From: Annona cherimola
Taxonomy: Eukaryota > Streptophyta > Magnoliopsida > Magnoliales > Annonaceae
Direction of reading: 5' to 3'
DNA length: 64,000 nucleotides
Assembly (NCBI GenBank): GCA_030490835.1
Contig: CM059972.1
Location: forward strand, 46,603,452 to 46,667,451
The notes beneath the pieces were generated by a model that worked only from the letters and a program-made list of their open reading frames with translations, searched no databases and was not told the origin of the DNA. Shown in pieces: positions 24,141-37,642 of this stretch; position 1 is the stretch's first letter, and each line of letters starts with the position of its first letter. The position numbers were made by a program, and so were the translations under genes.

Positions 24141-26167
24141 CAATAGATTCAAAACAACTGAATTTGACGAAAGGAACTTCAATGAACATCATTTAACAAC
24201 AATCCCTTGATTTCATCAACATTCGAACGACAAGGAATGACATTAAAGGCAATGAAATCGAATCAAATGAATTGAGTTTGATGGAATGAACTTTGATTAG
24301 CTAGAATTGAGTACAACTCAATCTAATTGACTTGATTTGACTGTAAGTAGAACGAGTAAACTTTAATGCATTCCAATATATTCAAAACAACTAATTCGGA
24401 CGAAAGGAACTTCAATCAACAACAATCAACATCAATCCCTTCATTTCATTTACAGTCGAACGACAAGGGAAGACCTTAAATGTATTCAAATCGAATCGAA
24501 TGAATTCAGTTTGATAGAATGTAATTGACTTGATTTGACTGTAATGAGAACGAGTAAACTTTAACGCATTTCAAAAGATTCAAAACCACTGAATCGGAGG
24601 AAAGGAACTTCAATCAAAAACAATTAACAACAATCCCTTTATTTCATTTACATTCGAACGACAAGGAATGACCTTAAAGGCATTGAAATCGAATCAAATG
24701 AATTGAGTTTGATAGAATGAACTTTGATTAGCTAGAATGGAGTACAACTCAATCTAATTGACTTGATTTGACTGTAAGGAGTACGAGTAAACTTTAACGC
24801 ATTCTAATAGATTCAAAACAACTGAATTGGACGAAAGGAACTTCAATCAACAACAATTAACAACAATCCCATGATTTCATTTACATTCGAACGACAAGGA
24901 ATGACCTTAAAGGCATTGAAATCGAATCAAATGAATTGAGTTTGATAGAATGAACTTTGATTAGCTAGAATGGAGTAGAACTCAATCTAATTGACTTGAT
25001 TTGACAGTAAGGAGTACGAGTAAACTTTAACACATTCCAATAGATTCAAAACAACTGAATTTGACGAAAGGAACTTCAATGAACATCATTTAACAACAAT
25101 CCCTTGATTTCATCTACATTCGAACGACAACGGATGACCTTAAAGGCGTTGAAATCGAATCAAATGATTTGAGTTTGATAGAATGAACTTTGATTAGCTA
25201 GAATTGAGTATAACTCAATCTAATTGACTTTATTTGACCGTAAGGAGAACGAGTAAACTTTAACGCATTGCAAAAGATTCAAAACAGTTGAATCGGAGGA
25301 ATGGAACTTCAATCAACAACAATTAACAACAATCCCTTTATTTCATTTACATTCGAACGACAAGGGATGACCTTAAAGGCATTGAAATCGAATCAAATGA
25401 ATTGAGTTTGATAGAATGAACTTTGATTACCTAGAATGGAGTACAACTCAATCTAATTGACTTGATTTGACAGTACGGAGTACGAGTAAACTTTAACGAA
25501 TTCCAATAGATTCAAAACAACTGAATTTGACGAAAGGAACTTCAATGAACATCATTTAACAACAATCCCTTGATTTCATCAACATTCGAACGACAACGGA
25601 TGACCTTAAAGGCGTTGAAATCGAATCAAATGAATTGAGGTTGATAGAATGAACTTTGATTAGCTAGAATTGAGTACAACTCAATCTAATTGACTTGATT
25701 TGACTGTAAGGAGAAGGAGTAAACTTTAACGCATTGCAATAGATTAAAAACAACTCAATCGAACGAAAGGAACTTCAATCAACAACAATCAACATCAATC
25801 CCTTGATTTCATCTACATTCGAACGACAACGGATGACCTTAAAGGCATTGAAATCGAATCAAATGAATTCAGTTGGATAGAATGAACTTTGATTAGCTAG
25901 AATTGAGTACAACTCAATCTAATTGACTTGATTTGACTGTAAGTAGAACGAGTAAACTTTAATGCATTCCAATAGATTCAAAACAACTAATTCGGACGAA
26001 AGGAACTTCAATCAACAACAATCAACATCAATCCCTTCATTTCATTTACAGTCGAACGACAAGGGAAGACCTTAAATGTATTCAAATCGAATCGAATGAA
26101 TTCAGTTTGATAGAATGTAATTGACTTGATTTGACTGTAAGGAGTACGAGTAAACTTTAACGCATTC
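24141..26167. repeat. 2,260-bp HOR, copy 2, lacking its last D monomer
   Basis: Starts at 24141, 24374, 24572, 24805, 25038, 25271, 25504, 25737 and 25970, nine monomers (2,027 bp). From about 24,229 on it follows copy 1 marker by marker (GACATTAAAGG, CAATATATTC, AATCAAAAAC, TATTTGACCG, AGATTAAAAAC). The first monomer is an A/B' chimera: left part A (TGAATTTGACG, CATCAACATTCG), right part B'. At 26168 the C monomer is followed directly by E' instead of D, so the copy ends early at a recombination point near 26,120. Confidence 0.9.
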
Positions 26168-26866
26168 TAATAGATTCAAAACAACTGAATTGGACGAAAG
26201 GAACTTCAATCAACAACAATTAACAACAATCCCATGATTTCATTTACATTCGAACGACAAGGAATGACCTTAAAGGCATTGAAATCGAATCAAATGAATT
26301 GAGTTTGATAGAATGAACTTTGATTAGCTAGAATGGAGTACAACTCAATCTAATTGACTTGATTTGACTGTAAGGAGTACGAGTAAACTTTAACGCATTC
26401 TAATAGATTCAAAACAACTGAATTGGACGAAAGGAACTTCAATCAACAACAATTAACAACAATCCCATGATTTCATTTACATTCGAACGACAAGGAATGA
26501 CCTTAAAGGCATTGAAATCGAATCAAATGAATTGAGTTTGATAGAATGAACTTTGATTAGCTAGAATGGAGTACAACTCAATCTAATTGACTTGATTTGA
26601 CTGTAAGGAGTACGAGTAAACTTTAACGCATTCTAATAGATTCAAAACAACTGAATTGGACGAAAGGAACTTCAATCAACAACAATTAACAACAATCCCA
26701 TGATTTCATTTACATTCGAACGACAAGGGATGACCTTAAAGGCATTGAAATCGAATCAAATGAATTGAGTTTGATAGAATGAACTTTGATTACCTAGAAT
26801 GGAGTACAACTCAATCTAATTGACTTGATTTGACAGTACGGAGTACGAGTAAACTTTAACGAATTC
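26168..26866. repeat. Three consecutive E' monomers (single-monomer amplification)
   Basis: Starts at 26168, 26401 and 26634, each beginning TAATAGATTC, with CTGAATTGGACGAAAGG and CCCATGATTT. The three look identical until the third switches to an H-type right half (GGGATG, GATTACCTAG, CAGTACGG, CGAATTC). Direct repetition of one monomer is rare in this window (compare the tandem F copies at 46590) and shows exchange with a one-monomer step. Confidence 0.93.
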
Positions 26867-28695
26867 CAATAGATTCAAAACAACTGAATTTGACGAAAGG
26901 AACTTCAATGAACATCATTTAACAACAATCCCTTGATTTCATCAACATTCGAACGACAACGGATGACCTTAAAGGCGTTGAAATCGAATCAAATGAATTG
27001 AGTTTGATAGAATGAACTTTGATTAGCTAGAATTGAGTACAACTCAATCTAATTGACTTGATTTGACTGTAAGGAGAAGGAGTAAACTTTAACGCATTGC
27101 AATAGATTCAAAACAACTCAATCGAACGAAAGGAACTTCAATCAACAACAATCAACATCAATCCCTTGATTTCATCTACATTCGAACGACAACGGATGAC
27201 CTTAAAGGCATTGAAATCGAATCAAATGAATTCAGTTGGATAGAATGAACTTTGATTAGCTAGAATTGAGTACAACTCAATCTAATTGACTTGATTTGAC
27301 TGTAAGTAGAACGAGTAAACTTTAATGCATTCCAATAGATTCAAAACAACTAATTCGGACGAAAGGAACTTCAATCAACAACAATCAACATCAATCCCTT
27401 CATTTCATTTACAGTCGAACGACAAGGGAAGACCTTAAATGTATTCAAATCGAATCGAATGAATTCAGTTTGATAGAATGTAATTGACTTGATTTGACTG
27501 TAATGAGAACGAGTAAACTTTAACGCATTTCAAAAGATTCAAAACAACTGAATCGGAGGAAAGGAACTTCAATCAAGAACAATTAACAACAATCCCTTTA
27601 TTTCATTTACATTCGAACGACAAGGAATGACCTTAAAGGCATTGAAATCGAATCAAATGAATTGAATTTGATAGAATGAACTTTGATTAGCTAGAATGGA
27701 GTACAACTCAATCTAATTGACTTGATTTGACTGTAAGGGGTACGAGTAAACTTTAACGCAATCCAATAGATTCAAAACAACTGAATTGGACGAAAGGAAC
27801 TTCAATCAACAACAATTAACAACAATCCCATGATTTCATTTACATTCGAACGACAAGGAATGACCTTAAAGGCATTGAAATCGAATCAAATGAATTGAGT
27901 TTGATAGAATGAACTTTGATTAGCTAGAATGGAGTAGAACTCAATCTAATTGACTTGATTTGACAGAAAGGAGTACGAGTAAACTTTAACCCATTCCAAT
28001 AGATTCAAAACAACTGAATTTGACGAAAGGAACTTCAATGAACATCACTTAACAACAATCCCTTGATTTCATCTACATTCGAACGACAACGGATGACCTT
28101 AAAGGCGTTGAAATCGAATCAAATGATTTGAGTTTGATAGAATAAACTTTGATTAGCTAGAATTGAGTATAACTCAAACTAATTGACTTTATTTGACTGT
28201 AAGGAGAACGAGTAAACTTTAACGCATTGCAAAAGATTCAAAACAGTTGAATCGGAGGAATGGAACTTCAATCAACAACAATTAACAACAATCCCTTTAT
28301 TTCATTTACATTCGAACGACAAGGAAAGACCTTAAAGGCATTGAAATCGAATCAAATGAATTGAGTTTGATAGAATGAACTTTGATTACCTAGAATGGAG
28401 TACAACTCAATCTAATTGACTTGATTTGACAGTACGGAGTACGAGTAAACTTTAACGCATTCCAATAGATTCAAAACAACTGAATTTGACGAAAGGAACT
28501 TCAATGAACATCATTTAACAACAATCCCATGATTTCATCTACATTCGAACGACAACGGATGACCTTAAAGGCGTTGAAATCGAATCAAATGAATTGAGGT
28601 TGATAGAATGAACTTTGATTAGCTAGAATTGAGTACAACTCAATCTAATTGACTTGATTTGACTGTAAGTAGAACGAGTAAACTTTAATGCATTC
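26867..28695. repeat. 1,829-bp 8-mer A-B''-C-D-E-G-H-A embedded in zone II
   Basis: Starts at 26867, 27100, 27333, 27531, 27764, 27997, 28230 and 28463. The length equals the zone I 8-mer, but the composition is shifted by one monomer. From the E monomer on, the markers GACAGAAAGG, CATCACTTAAC, GAATAAAC and GGAAAGACC agree with 16592-17523. Related copies lie at 31457-33285 and 42233-44062, the last 1 bp longer because of an extra A near 42,450. Confidence 0.88.
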
Positions 28696-29860
28696 CAATA
28701 GATTCAAAACAACTAATTCGGACGAAAGGAACTTCAATCAACAACAATAAACATCAATCCCTTGATTTCATTTACATTCAAACGACAAGGGATGACCTTA
28801 AAGGCAATGAAATCGAATCAAATGAATTGATTTTGATGGAATGAACTTTGATTAGCTAGAATTGAGTACAACTCAATCTAATTGACTTGATTTGACTGTA
28901 AGTAGAACGAGTAAACTTTAATGCATTCCAATAGATTCAAAACAACTAATTCGGACGAAAGGAACTTCAATCAACAACAATAAACATCAATCCCTTCATT
29001 TCATTTACATTCAAACGACAAGGGATGACCTTGAAGGTATTCAAATCGAATCAAATGAATTGAGTTTGATAGAATGAACTTTGATTAGCTAGAATTGAGT
29101 ACAACTCAATCTAATTGACTTGATTTGACTGTAACGAGAACGAGTAAACTTTAACGCATTGCAAAAGATTCAAAATAACTGAATTGGACGAAAGGAACTT
29201 CAATCAACAACAATTAACAACAATCCCTTGATTTCATTTACATTCGAACGACAAGGAATGACCTTAAAGGCATTGAAATCGAATCAAATGAATTCAGTTG
29301 GATAGAATGAACTTTGATTAGTTAGAATTGAGTACAACTCAATCTAATTGACTTCATTTGACTGTAATGAGAACGAGTAAACTTTAATGCATTCCAAAAA
29401 ATTCAAAACAGTTGAATCGGAGGAAAGGAACTTCAATCAGCAACAATTAACAACAATCCCTTGATTTCATTTTCATTCGAACGACTAGGAATGACTTTAA
29501 AGGCATTGAAATCGAATCAAATGAATTCAGTTGGATAGAATGAACTTTGATTAGTTAGAATTGAGTACAACTCAATCTAATTGACTTGATTTGACTGTAA
29601 TGAGAACGAGTAAACTTTAACACATTTCAAAAGATTCAAAAGAACTGAATCGGAGGAAAGGAACTTCAATCAACAACAATTAACAACAGTCCCTTGATTT
29701 CATTTACATTCGAACGACAAGGAATGACCTTAAAGGTATTGAAATCGAATCAAATGAATTCAGTTGGATAGAATGAACTTTGATTAATTAGAATTGAGTA
29801 CAACTCAATCTAATTGACTTGATTTGACTGTAAGGAGAACGGGTAAACTTTAACGCATTG

Positions 29861-30093
29861 CAAAAGATTCAGAACAGTTAAATCGGAGGAAAGGAACTTC
29901 AATCAACAACAATTAACAACAATTCCTTGATTTCATTTACATTCGAACGACAAGGAATGACCTTAAAGGCATTGAAATCGAATCAAATGAATTGAGTTTG
30001 ATAGAATGAACTTTGATTACCTAGAATGGAGTACAACTCAATCTAATTGACTTGATTTGACAGTACGGAGTACGAGTAAACTTTAACGCATTG
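29861..30093. repeat. Chimeric F/H monomer
   Basis: The left part is F (CAGAACAGTTAAATCGG, CAATTCCTTG); the right part is H (GATTACCTAG, CAGTACGGAGTACG). The homologous zone I monomer at 18689 keeps the F right half with TTGAATCAACTG. The chimera is repeated at 34451, so the exchange preceded the 4,590-bp duplication. Confidence 0.88.
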
Positions 30094-30757
30094 CAAAAGA
30101 TTCAAAATAACTGAATTGGACGAAAGGAACTTCAATCAACAACAATTAACAACAATCCCTTGATTTCATTTACATTCGAACGACAAGGAATGACATTAAA
30201 GGCAATGAAATCGAATCAAATGAATTGAGTTTGATGGAATGAACTTTGATTAGCTAGAATTGAGTACAACTCAATCTAATTGACTTGATTTGACTGTAAG
30301 TAGAACGAGTAAACTTTAATGCATTCCAATATATTCAAAACAACTAATTCGGACGAAAGGAACTTCAATCAACAACAATCAACATCAATCCCTTCATTTC
30401 ATTTACAGTCGAACGACAAGGGAAGACCTTAAATGTATTCAAATCGAATCGAATGAATTCAGTTTGATAGAATGTAATTGACTTGATTTGACTGTAATGA
30501 GAACGAGTAAACTTTAACGCATTTCAAAAGATTCAAAACCACTGAATCGGAGGAAAGGAACTTCAATCAAAAACAATTAACAACAATCCCTTTATTTCAT
30601 TTACATTCGAACGACAAGGAATGACCTTAAAGGCATTGAAATCGAATCAAATGAATTGAGTTTGATAGAATGAACTTTGATTAGCTAGAATGGAGTACAA
30701 CTCAATCTAATTGACTTGATTTGACTGTAAGGAGTACGAGTAAACTTTAACGCATTC
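30094..30757. repeat. Bridge segment I/B'-C-D
   Basis: Three monomers (664 bp) joining the two 4,590-bp copies. The first is I on the left (CAAAATAACTG) and B' on the right (GACATTAAAGGCAATG, TTGATGG). C has CAATATATTC and ACAGTCG, and D has CAAAACCACTG and AATCAAAAAC, so this bridge is a copy of the 22.1-22.5 kb and 24.4-24.8 kb segments. Confidence 0.88.
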
Positions 30758-31456
30758 TAATAGATTCAAAACAACTGAATTGGATGAAAGGAACTTCAAT
30801 CAACAACAATTAACAACAATCCCATGATTTCATTTACATTCGAACGACAAGGAATGACCTTAAAGGCATTGAAATCGAATCAAATGAATTGAGTTTGATA
30901 GAATGAACTTTGATTAGCTAGAATGGAGTACAACTCAATCTAATTGACTTGATTTGACTGTAAGGAGTACGAGTAAACTTTAACGCATTCTAATAGATTC
31001 AAAACAACTGAATTGGACGAAAGGAACTTCAATCAACAACAATTAACAACAATCCCATGATTTCATTTACATTCGAACGACAAGGAATGACCTTAAAGGC
31101 ATTGAAATCGAATCAAATGAATTGAGTTTGATAGAATGAACTTTGATTAGCTAGAATGGAGTACAACTCAATCTAATTGACTTGATTTGACTGTAAGGAG
31201 TACGAGTAAACTTTAACGCATTCTAATAGATTCAAAACAACTGAATTGGACGAAAGGAACTTCAATCAACAACAATTAACAACAATCCCATGATTTCATT
31301 TACATTCGAACGACAAGGGATGACCTTAAAGGCATTGAAATCGAATCAAATGAATTGAGTTTGATAGAATGAACTTTGATTACCTAGAATGGAGTACAAC
31401 TCAATCTAATTGACTTGATTTGACAGTACGGAGTACGAGTAAACTTTAACGAATTC
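30758..31456. repeat. Three consecutive E' monomers, second occurrence
   Basis: Starts at 30758, 30991 and 31224. This is the duplicate of 26168-26866, with TGGATGAAAGG in the first monomer as the only difference noticed. The third again ends as H. Confidence 0.93.
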
Positions 31457-34400
31457 CAATAGATTCAAAACAACTGAATTTGACGAAAGGAACTTCAATG
31501 AACATCATTTAACAACAATCCCTTGATTTCATCAACATTCGAACGACAACGGATGACCTTAAAGGCGTTGAAATCGAATCAAATGAATTGAGTTTGATAG
31601 AATGAACTTTGATTAGCTAGAATTGAGTACAACTCAATCTAATTGACTTGATTTGACTGTAAGGAGAAGGAGTAAACTTTAACGCATTGCAATAGATTCA
31701 AAACAACTCAATCGAACGAAAGGAACTTCAATCAACAACAATCAACATCAATCCCTTGATTTCATCTACATTCGAACGACAACGGATGACCTTAAAGGCT
31801 TTGAAATCGAATCAAATGAATTCAGTTGGATAGAATGAACTTTGATTAGCTAGAATTGAGTACAACTCAATCTAATTGACTTGATTTGACTGTAAGTAGA
31901 ACGAGTAAACTTTAATGCATTCCAATAGATTCAAAACAACTAATTCGGATGAAAGGAACTTCAATCAACAACAATCAACATCAATCCCTTCATTTCATTT
32001 ACAGTCGAACGACAAGGGAAGACCTTAAATGTATTCAAATCGAATCGAATGAATTCAGTTTGATAGAATGTAATTGACTTGATTTGACTGTAATGAGAAC
32101 GAGTAAACTTTAACGCATTTCAAAAGATTCAAAACAACTGAATCGGAGGAAAGGAACTTCAATCAAGAACAATTAACAACAATCCCTTTATTTCATTTAC
32201 ATTCGAACGACAAGGAATGACCTTAAAGGCATTGAAATCGAATCAAATGAATTGAATTTGATAGAATGAACTTTGATTAGCTAGAATGGAGTACAACTCA
32301 ATCTAATTGACTTGATTTGACTGTAAGGGGTACGAGTAAACTTTAACGCAATCCAATAGATTCAAAACAACTGAATTGGACGAAAGGAACTTCAATCAAC
32401 AACAATTAACAACAATCCCATGATTTCATTTACATTCGAACGACAAGGAATGACCTTAAAGGCATTGAAATCGAATCAAATGAATTGAGTTTGATAGAAT
32501 GAACTTTGATTAGCTAGAATGGAGTAGAACTCAATCTAATTGACTTGATTTGACAGAAAGGAGTACGAGTAAACTTTAACCCATTCCAATAGATTCAAAA
32601 CAACTGAATTTGACGAAAGGAACTTCAATGAACATCACTTAACAACAATCCCTTGATTTCATCTACATTCGAACGACAACGGATGACCTTAAAGGCGTTG
32701 AAATCGAATCAAATGATTTGAGTTTGATAGAATAAACTTTGATTAGCTAGAATTGAGTATAACTCAATCTAATTGACTTTATTTGACTGTAAGGAGAACG
32801 AGTAAACTTTAACGCATTGCAAAAGATTCAAAACAGTTGAATCGGAGGAATGGAACTTCAATCAACAACAATTAACAACAATCCCTTTATTTCATTTACA
32901 TTCGAACGACAAGGAAAGACCTTAAAGGCATTGAAATCGAATCAAATGAATTGAGTTTGATAGAATGAACTTTGATTACCTAGAATGGAGTACAACTCAA
33001 TCTAATTGACTTGATTTGACAGTACGGAGTACGAGTAAACTTTAACGCATTCCAATAGATTCAAAACAACTGAATTTGACGAAAGGAACTTCAATGAACA
33101 TCAGTTAACAACAATCCCATGATTTCATCTACATTCGAACGACAACGGATGACCTTAAAGGCGTTGAAATCGAATCAAATGAATTGAGGTTGATAGAATG
33201 AACTTTGATTAGCTAGAATTGAGTACAACTCAATCTAATTGACTTGATTTGACTGTAAGTAGAACGAGTAAACTTTAATGCATTCCAATAGATTCAAAAC
33301 AACTAATTCGGACGAAAGGAACTTCAATCAACAACAATAAACATCAATCCCTTGATTTCATTTACATTCAAACGACAAGGGATGACCTTAAAGGCAATGA
33401 AATCGAATCAAATGAATTGATTTTGATGGAATGAACTTTGATTAGCTAGAATTGAGTACAACTCAATCTAATTGACTTGATTTGACTGTAAGTAGAACGA
33501 GTAAACTTTAATGCATTCCAATAGATTCAAAACAACTAATTCGGACGAAAGGAACTTCAATCAACAACAATAAACATCAATCCCTTCATTTCATTTACAT
33601 TCAAACGACAAGGGATGACCTTGAAGGTATTCAAATCGAATCAAATGAATTGAGTTTGATAGAATGAACTTTGATTAGCTAGAATTGAGTACAACTCAAT
33701 CTAATTGACTTGATTTGACTGTAACGAGAACGAGTAAACTTTAACGCATTGCAAAAGATTCAAAATAACTGAATTGGACGAAAGGAACTTCAATCAACAA
33801 CAATTAACAACAATCCCTTGATTTCATTTACATTCGAACGACAAGGAATGACCTTAAAGGCATTGAAATCGAATCAAATGAATTCAGTTGGATAGAATGA
33901 ACTTTGATTAGTTAGAATTGAGTACAACTCAATCTAATTGACTTCATTTGACTGTAATGAGAACGAGTAAACTTTAATGCATTCCAAAAAATTCAAAACA
34001 GTTGAATCGGAGGAAAGGAACTTCAATCAGCAACAATTAACAACAATCCCTTGATTTCATTTTCATTCGAACGACTAGGAATGACTTTAAAGGCATTGAA
34101 ATCGAATCAAATGAATTCAGTTGGATAGAATGAACTTTGATTAGTTAGAATTGAGTACAACTCAATCTAATTGACTTGATTTGACTGTAATGAGAACGAG
34201 TAAACTTTAACACATTTCAAAAGATTCAAAAGAACTGAATCGGAGGAAAGGAACTTCAATCAACAACAATTAACAACAGTCCCTTGATTTCATTTACATT
34301 CGAACGACAAGGAATGACCTTAAAGGTATTGAAATCGAATCAAATGAATTCAGTTGGATAGAATCAACTTTGATTAATTAGAATTGAGTACAACTCAATC

Positions 34401-34683
34401 TAATTGACTTGATTTGACTGTAAGGAGAACGGGTAAACTTTAACGCATTGCAAAAGATTCAGAACAGTTAAATCGGAGGAAAGGAACTTCAATCAACAAC
34501 AATTAACAACAATTCCTTGATTTCATTTACATTCGAACGACAAGGAATGACCTTAAAGGCATTGAAATCGAATCAAATGAATTGAGTTTGATAGAATGAA
34601 CTTTGATTACCTAGAATGGAGTACAACTCAATCTAATTGACTTGATTTGACAGTACGGAGTACGAGTAAACTTTAACGCATTG
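31457..34683. repeat. 14-monomer body of 4,590-bp HOR, copy 2
   Basis: Order A-B''-C-D-E-G-H-A-C'-C'-I-J-L-F/H with starts at 31457, 31690, 31923, 32121, 32354, 32587, 32820, 33053, 33286, 33519, 33752, 33985, 34218 and 34451 (3,227 bp). Private changes against copy 1 include AAAGGCTTTG near 31,799, TTCGGATGAAAGG near 31,950, CATCAGTTAAC near 33,104 and GAATCAACTTTG near 34,364. Copy 1 has its own change, CTCAAACTAATTG near 28,177. Confidence 0.92.
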
Positions 34684-35580
34684 CAAAAGATTCAAAATAA
34701 CTGAATTGGACGAAAGGAACTTCAATCAACAACAATTAACAACAATCCCTTGATTTCATTTACATTCGAACGACAAGGAATGACCTTAAAGGCATTGAAA
34801 TCGAATCAAATGAATTCAGTTGGATAGAATGAACTTTGATTAGTTAGAATTGAGTACAACTCAATCTAATTGACTTCATTTGACTGTAATGAGAACGAGT
34901 AAACTTTAATGCATTCCAAAAAATTCAAAACAGTTGAATCGGAGGAAAGGAACTTCAATCAGCAACAATTAACAACAATCCCTTGATTTCATTTTCATTC
35001 GAACGACTAGGAATGACTTTAAAGGCATTGAAATCGAATCAAATGAATTCAGTTGGATAGAATGTAATTGACTTGATTTGACTGTAATGAGAACGAGTAA
35101 ACTTTAACGCATTTCAAAAGATTCAAAACAACTGAATCGGAGGAAAGGAACTTCAATCAACAACAATTAACAACAATCCCTTTATTTCATTTACATTCGA
35201 ACGACAAGGAATGACCTTAAAGGCATTGAAATCGAATCAAATGAATTGAGTTTGATAGAATGAACTTTGATTAGCTAGAATGGAGTACAACTCAATCTAA
35301 TTGACTTGATTTGACTGTAAGGAGTACGAGTAAACTTTAACGCATTCTAATAGATTCAAAACAACTGAATTGGACGAAAGGAACTTCAATCAACAACAAT
35401 TAACAACAATCCCATGATTTCATTTACATTCGAACGACAAGGAATGACCTTAAAGGCATTGAAATCGAATCAAATGAATTGAGTTTGATAGAATGAACTT
35501 TGATTAGCTAGAATGGAGTAGAACTCAATCTAATTGACTTGATTTGACAGTAAGGAGTACGAGTAAACTTTAACACATTC
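34684..35580. repeat. 4-monomer junction I-J-D-E' (897 bp)
   Basis: Starts at 34684, 34917, 35115 and 35348. It links the 4,590-bp HOR to the 2,062-bp HOR. I-J continues the zone I style, then J acquires the 35-bp deletion and passes into D-E' of the neighbouring repeat type. Confidence 0.9.
34917..35114. repeat. J monomer carrying the C-type 35-bp deletion
   Basis: The left end is J (CAAAAAATTC, CAGCAAC, CATTTTCATTCG, GACTAGG) and the middle has GAATTCAGTTGGATAG. It then reads GAATG/TAATTGACTTG with the junction at 35064/35065, the same breakpoint as in family C, and continues as a C tail. A switch from J to a C template upstream of the deletion explains it better than a second independent deletion. 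Confidence 0.88.
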
Positions 35581-37642
35581 CAATAGATTCAAAACAACTG
35601 AATTTGACGAAAGGAACTTCAATGAACATCATTTAACAACAATCCCTTGATTTCATCTACATTCGAACGACAACGGATGACCTTAAAGGCGTTGAAATCG
35701 AATCAAATGATTTGAGTTTGATAGAATGAACTTTGATTAGCTAAAATGGAGTAGAACTCAATCTAATTGACTTGATTTGACAGTAAGGAGAAGGAGTAAA
35801 CTTTAACGCATTACAATAGATTCAAAACAACTCAATCGAACGAAAGGAACTTCAATCAACAACAATCAACATCAATCCCTTGATTTCATTTACATTCGAA
35901 CGACAAGGAATGACCTTAAAGGCATTGAAATCGAATCAAATGAATTGAGTTTGATAGAATGAACTTTGATTAGCTAGAATGGAGTAGAACTCAATCTAAT
36001 TGACTTGATTTGACAGTAAGGAGTACGAGTAAACTTTAACACATTCCAATAGATTCAAAACAACTGAATTTGACGAAAGGAACTTCAATGAACATCATTT
36101 AACAACAATCCCTTGATTTCATCTACATTCGAACGACAACGGATGACCTTAAAGGCGTTGAAATCGAATCAAATGATTTGAGTTTGATAGAATGAACTTT
36201 GATTAGCTAAAATGGAGTAGAACTCAATCTAATTGACTTGATTTGACAGTAAGGAGAAGGAGTAAACTTTAACGCATTACAATAGATTCAAAACAACTCA
36301 ATCGAACGAAAGGAACTTCAATCAACAACAATCAACATCAATCCCTTGATTTCATTTACATTCGAACGACAAGGAATGACCTTAAAGGCATTGAAATCGA
36401 ATCAAATGAATTGAGTTTGATAGAATGAACTTTGATTAGCTAGAATGGAGTAGAACTCAATCTAATTGACTTGATTTGACAGTAAGGAGTACGAGTAAAC
36501 TTTAACACATTCCAATAGATTCAAAACAACTGAATTTGACGAAAGGAACTTCAATGAACATCATTTAACAACAATCCCTTGATTTCATCTACATTCGAAC
36601 GACAACGGATGACCTTAAAGGCGTTGAAATCGAATCAAAGGAATTGAGGTTGATAGAATGAACTTTGATTAGCTAGAATTGAGTACAACTCAATCTAATT
36701 GACTTGATTTGACTGTAAGGAGAAGGAGTAAACTTTAACGCATTACAATAGATTCAAAACAACTCAATCGAACGAAAGGAACTTCAATCAACAACAATCA
36801 ACATCAATCCCTTGATTTCATTTACATTCGAACGACAAGGAATGACATTAAAGGCAATGAAATCGAATCAAATGAATTGAGTTTGATGGAATGAACTTTG
36901 ATTAGCTAGAATTGAGTACAACTCAATCTAATTGACTTGATTTGACTGTAAGTAGAACGAGTAAACTTTAATGCATTCCAATATATTCAAAACAACTAAT
37001 TCGGACGAAAGGAACTTCAATCAACAACAATCAACATCAATCCCTTCATTTCATTTACAGTCGAACGACAAGGGAAGACCTTAAATGTATTCAAATCGAA
37101 TCGAATGAATTCAGTTTGATAGAATGTAATTGACTTGATTTGACTGTAATGAGAACGAGTAAACTTTAACGCATTTCAAAAGATTCAAAACCACTGAATC
37201 GGAGGAAAGGAACTTCAATCAACAACAATTAACAACAATCCCTTTATTTCATTTACATTCGAACGACAAGGAATGACCTTAAAGGCATTGAAATCGAATC
37301 AAATGAATTGAGTTTGATAGAATGAACTTTGATTAGCTAGAATGGAGTACAACTCAATCTAATTGACTTGATTTGACTGTAAGGAGTACGAGTAAACTTT
37401 AACGCATTCTAATAGATTCAAAACAACTGAATTGGACGAAAGGAACTTCAATCAACAACAATTAACAACAATCCCATGATTTCATTTACATTCGAACGAC
37501 AAGGAATGACCTTAAAGGCATTGAAATCGAATCAAATGAATTGAGTTTGATAGAATGAACTTTGATTAGCTAGAATGGAGTAGAACTCAATCTAATTGAC
37601 TTGATTTGACAGTAAGGAGTACGAGTAAACTTTAACACATTC
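35581..37642. repeat. 2,062-bp 9-monomer HOR, tandem copy 1
   Basis: Starts at 35581 Y, 35814 X, 36047 Y, 36280 X, 36513 Y/A, 36746 X/B', 36979 C, 37177 D and 37410 E'. The unit contains two and a half 466-bp dimers followed by B'-C-D-E'. Its fifth monomer reads AATCAAAGGAATTGAGG, so its right half is A; copy 3 has the same chimera without the AAAGG change. Confidence 0.93.

Larger units (their letters stand above)
26168..30757. repeat. 4,590-bp 20-monomer HOR, copy 1
   Basis: The unit is E'-E'-E'/H, then A-B''-C-D-E-G-H-A-C'-C'-I-J-L-F/H, then I/B'-C-D: 20 monomers with two 35-bp deletions. Sequence agreement with copy 2 runs from about 26,120 to about 30,190 (about 4.07 kb) at a spacing of 4,590 bp. 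I noticed only about six substitutions, for example 26195 C versus 30785 T and 27209 A versus 31799 T. The last three monomers (30094-30757) match the 24.2 kb and 36.8 kb segments instead. Confidence 0.9.
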
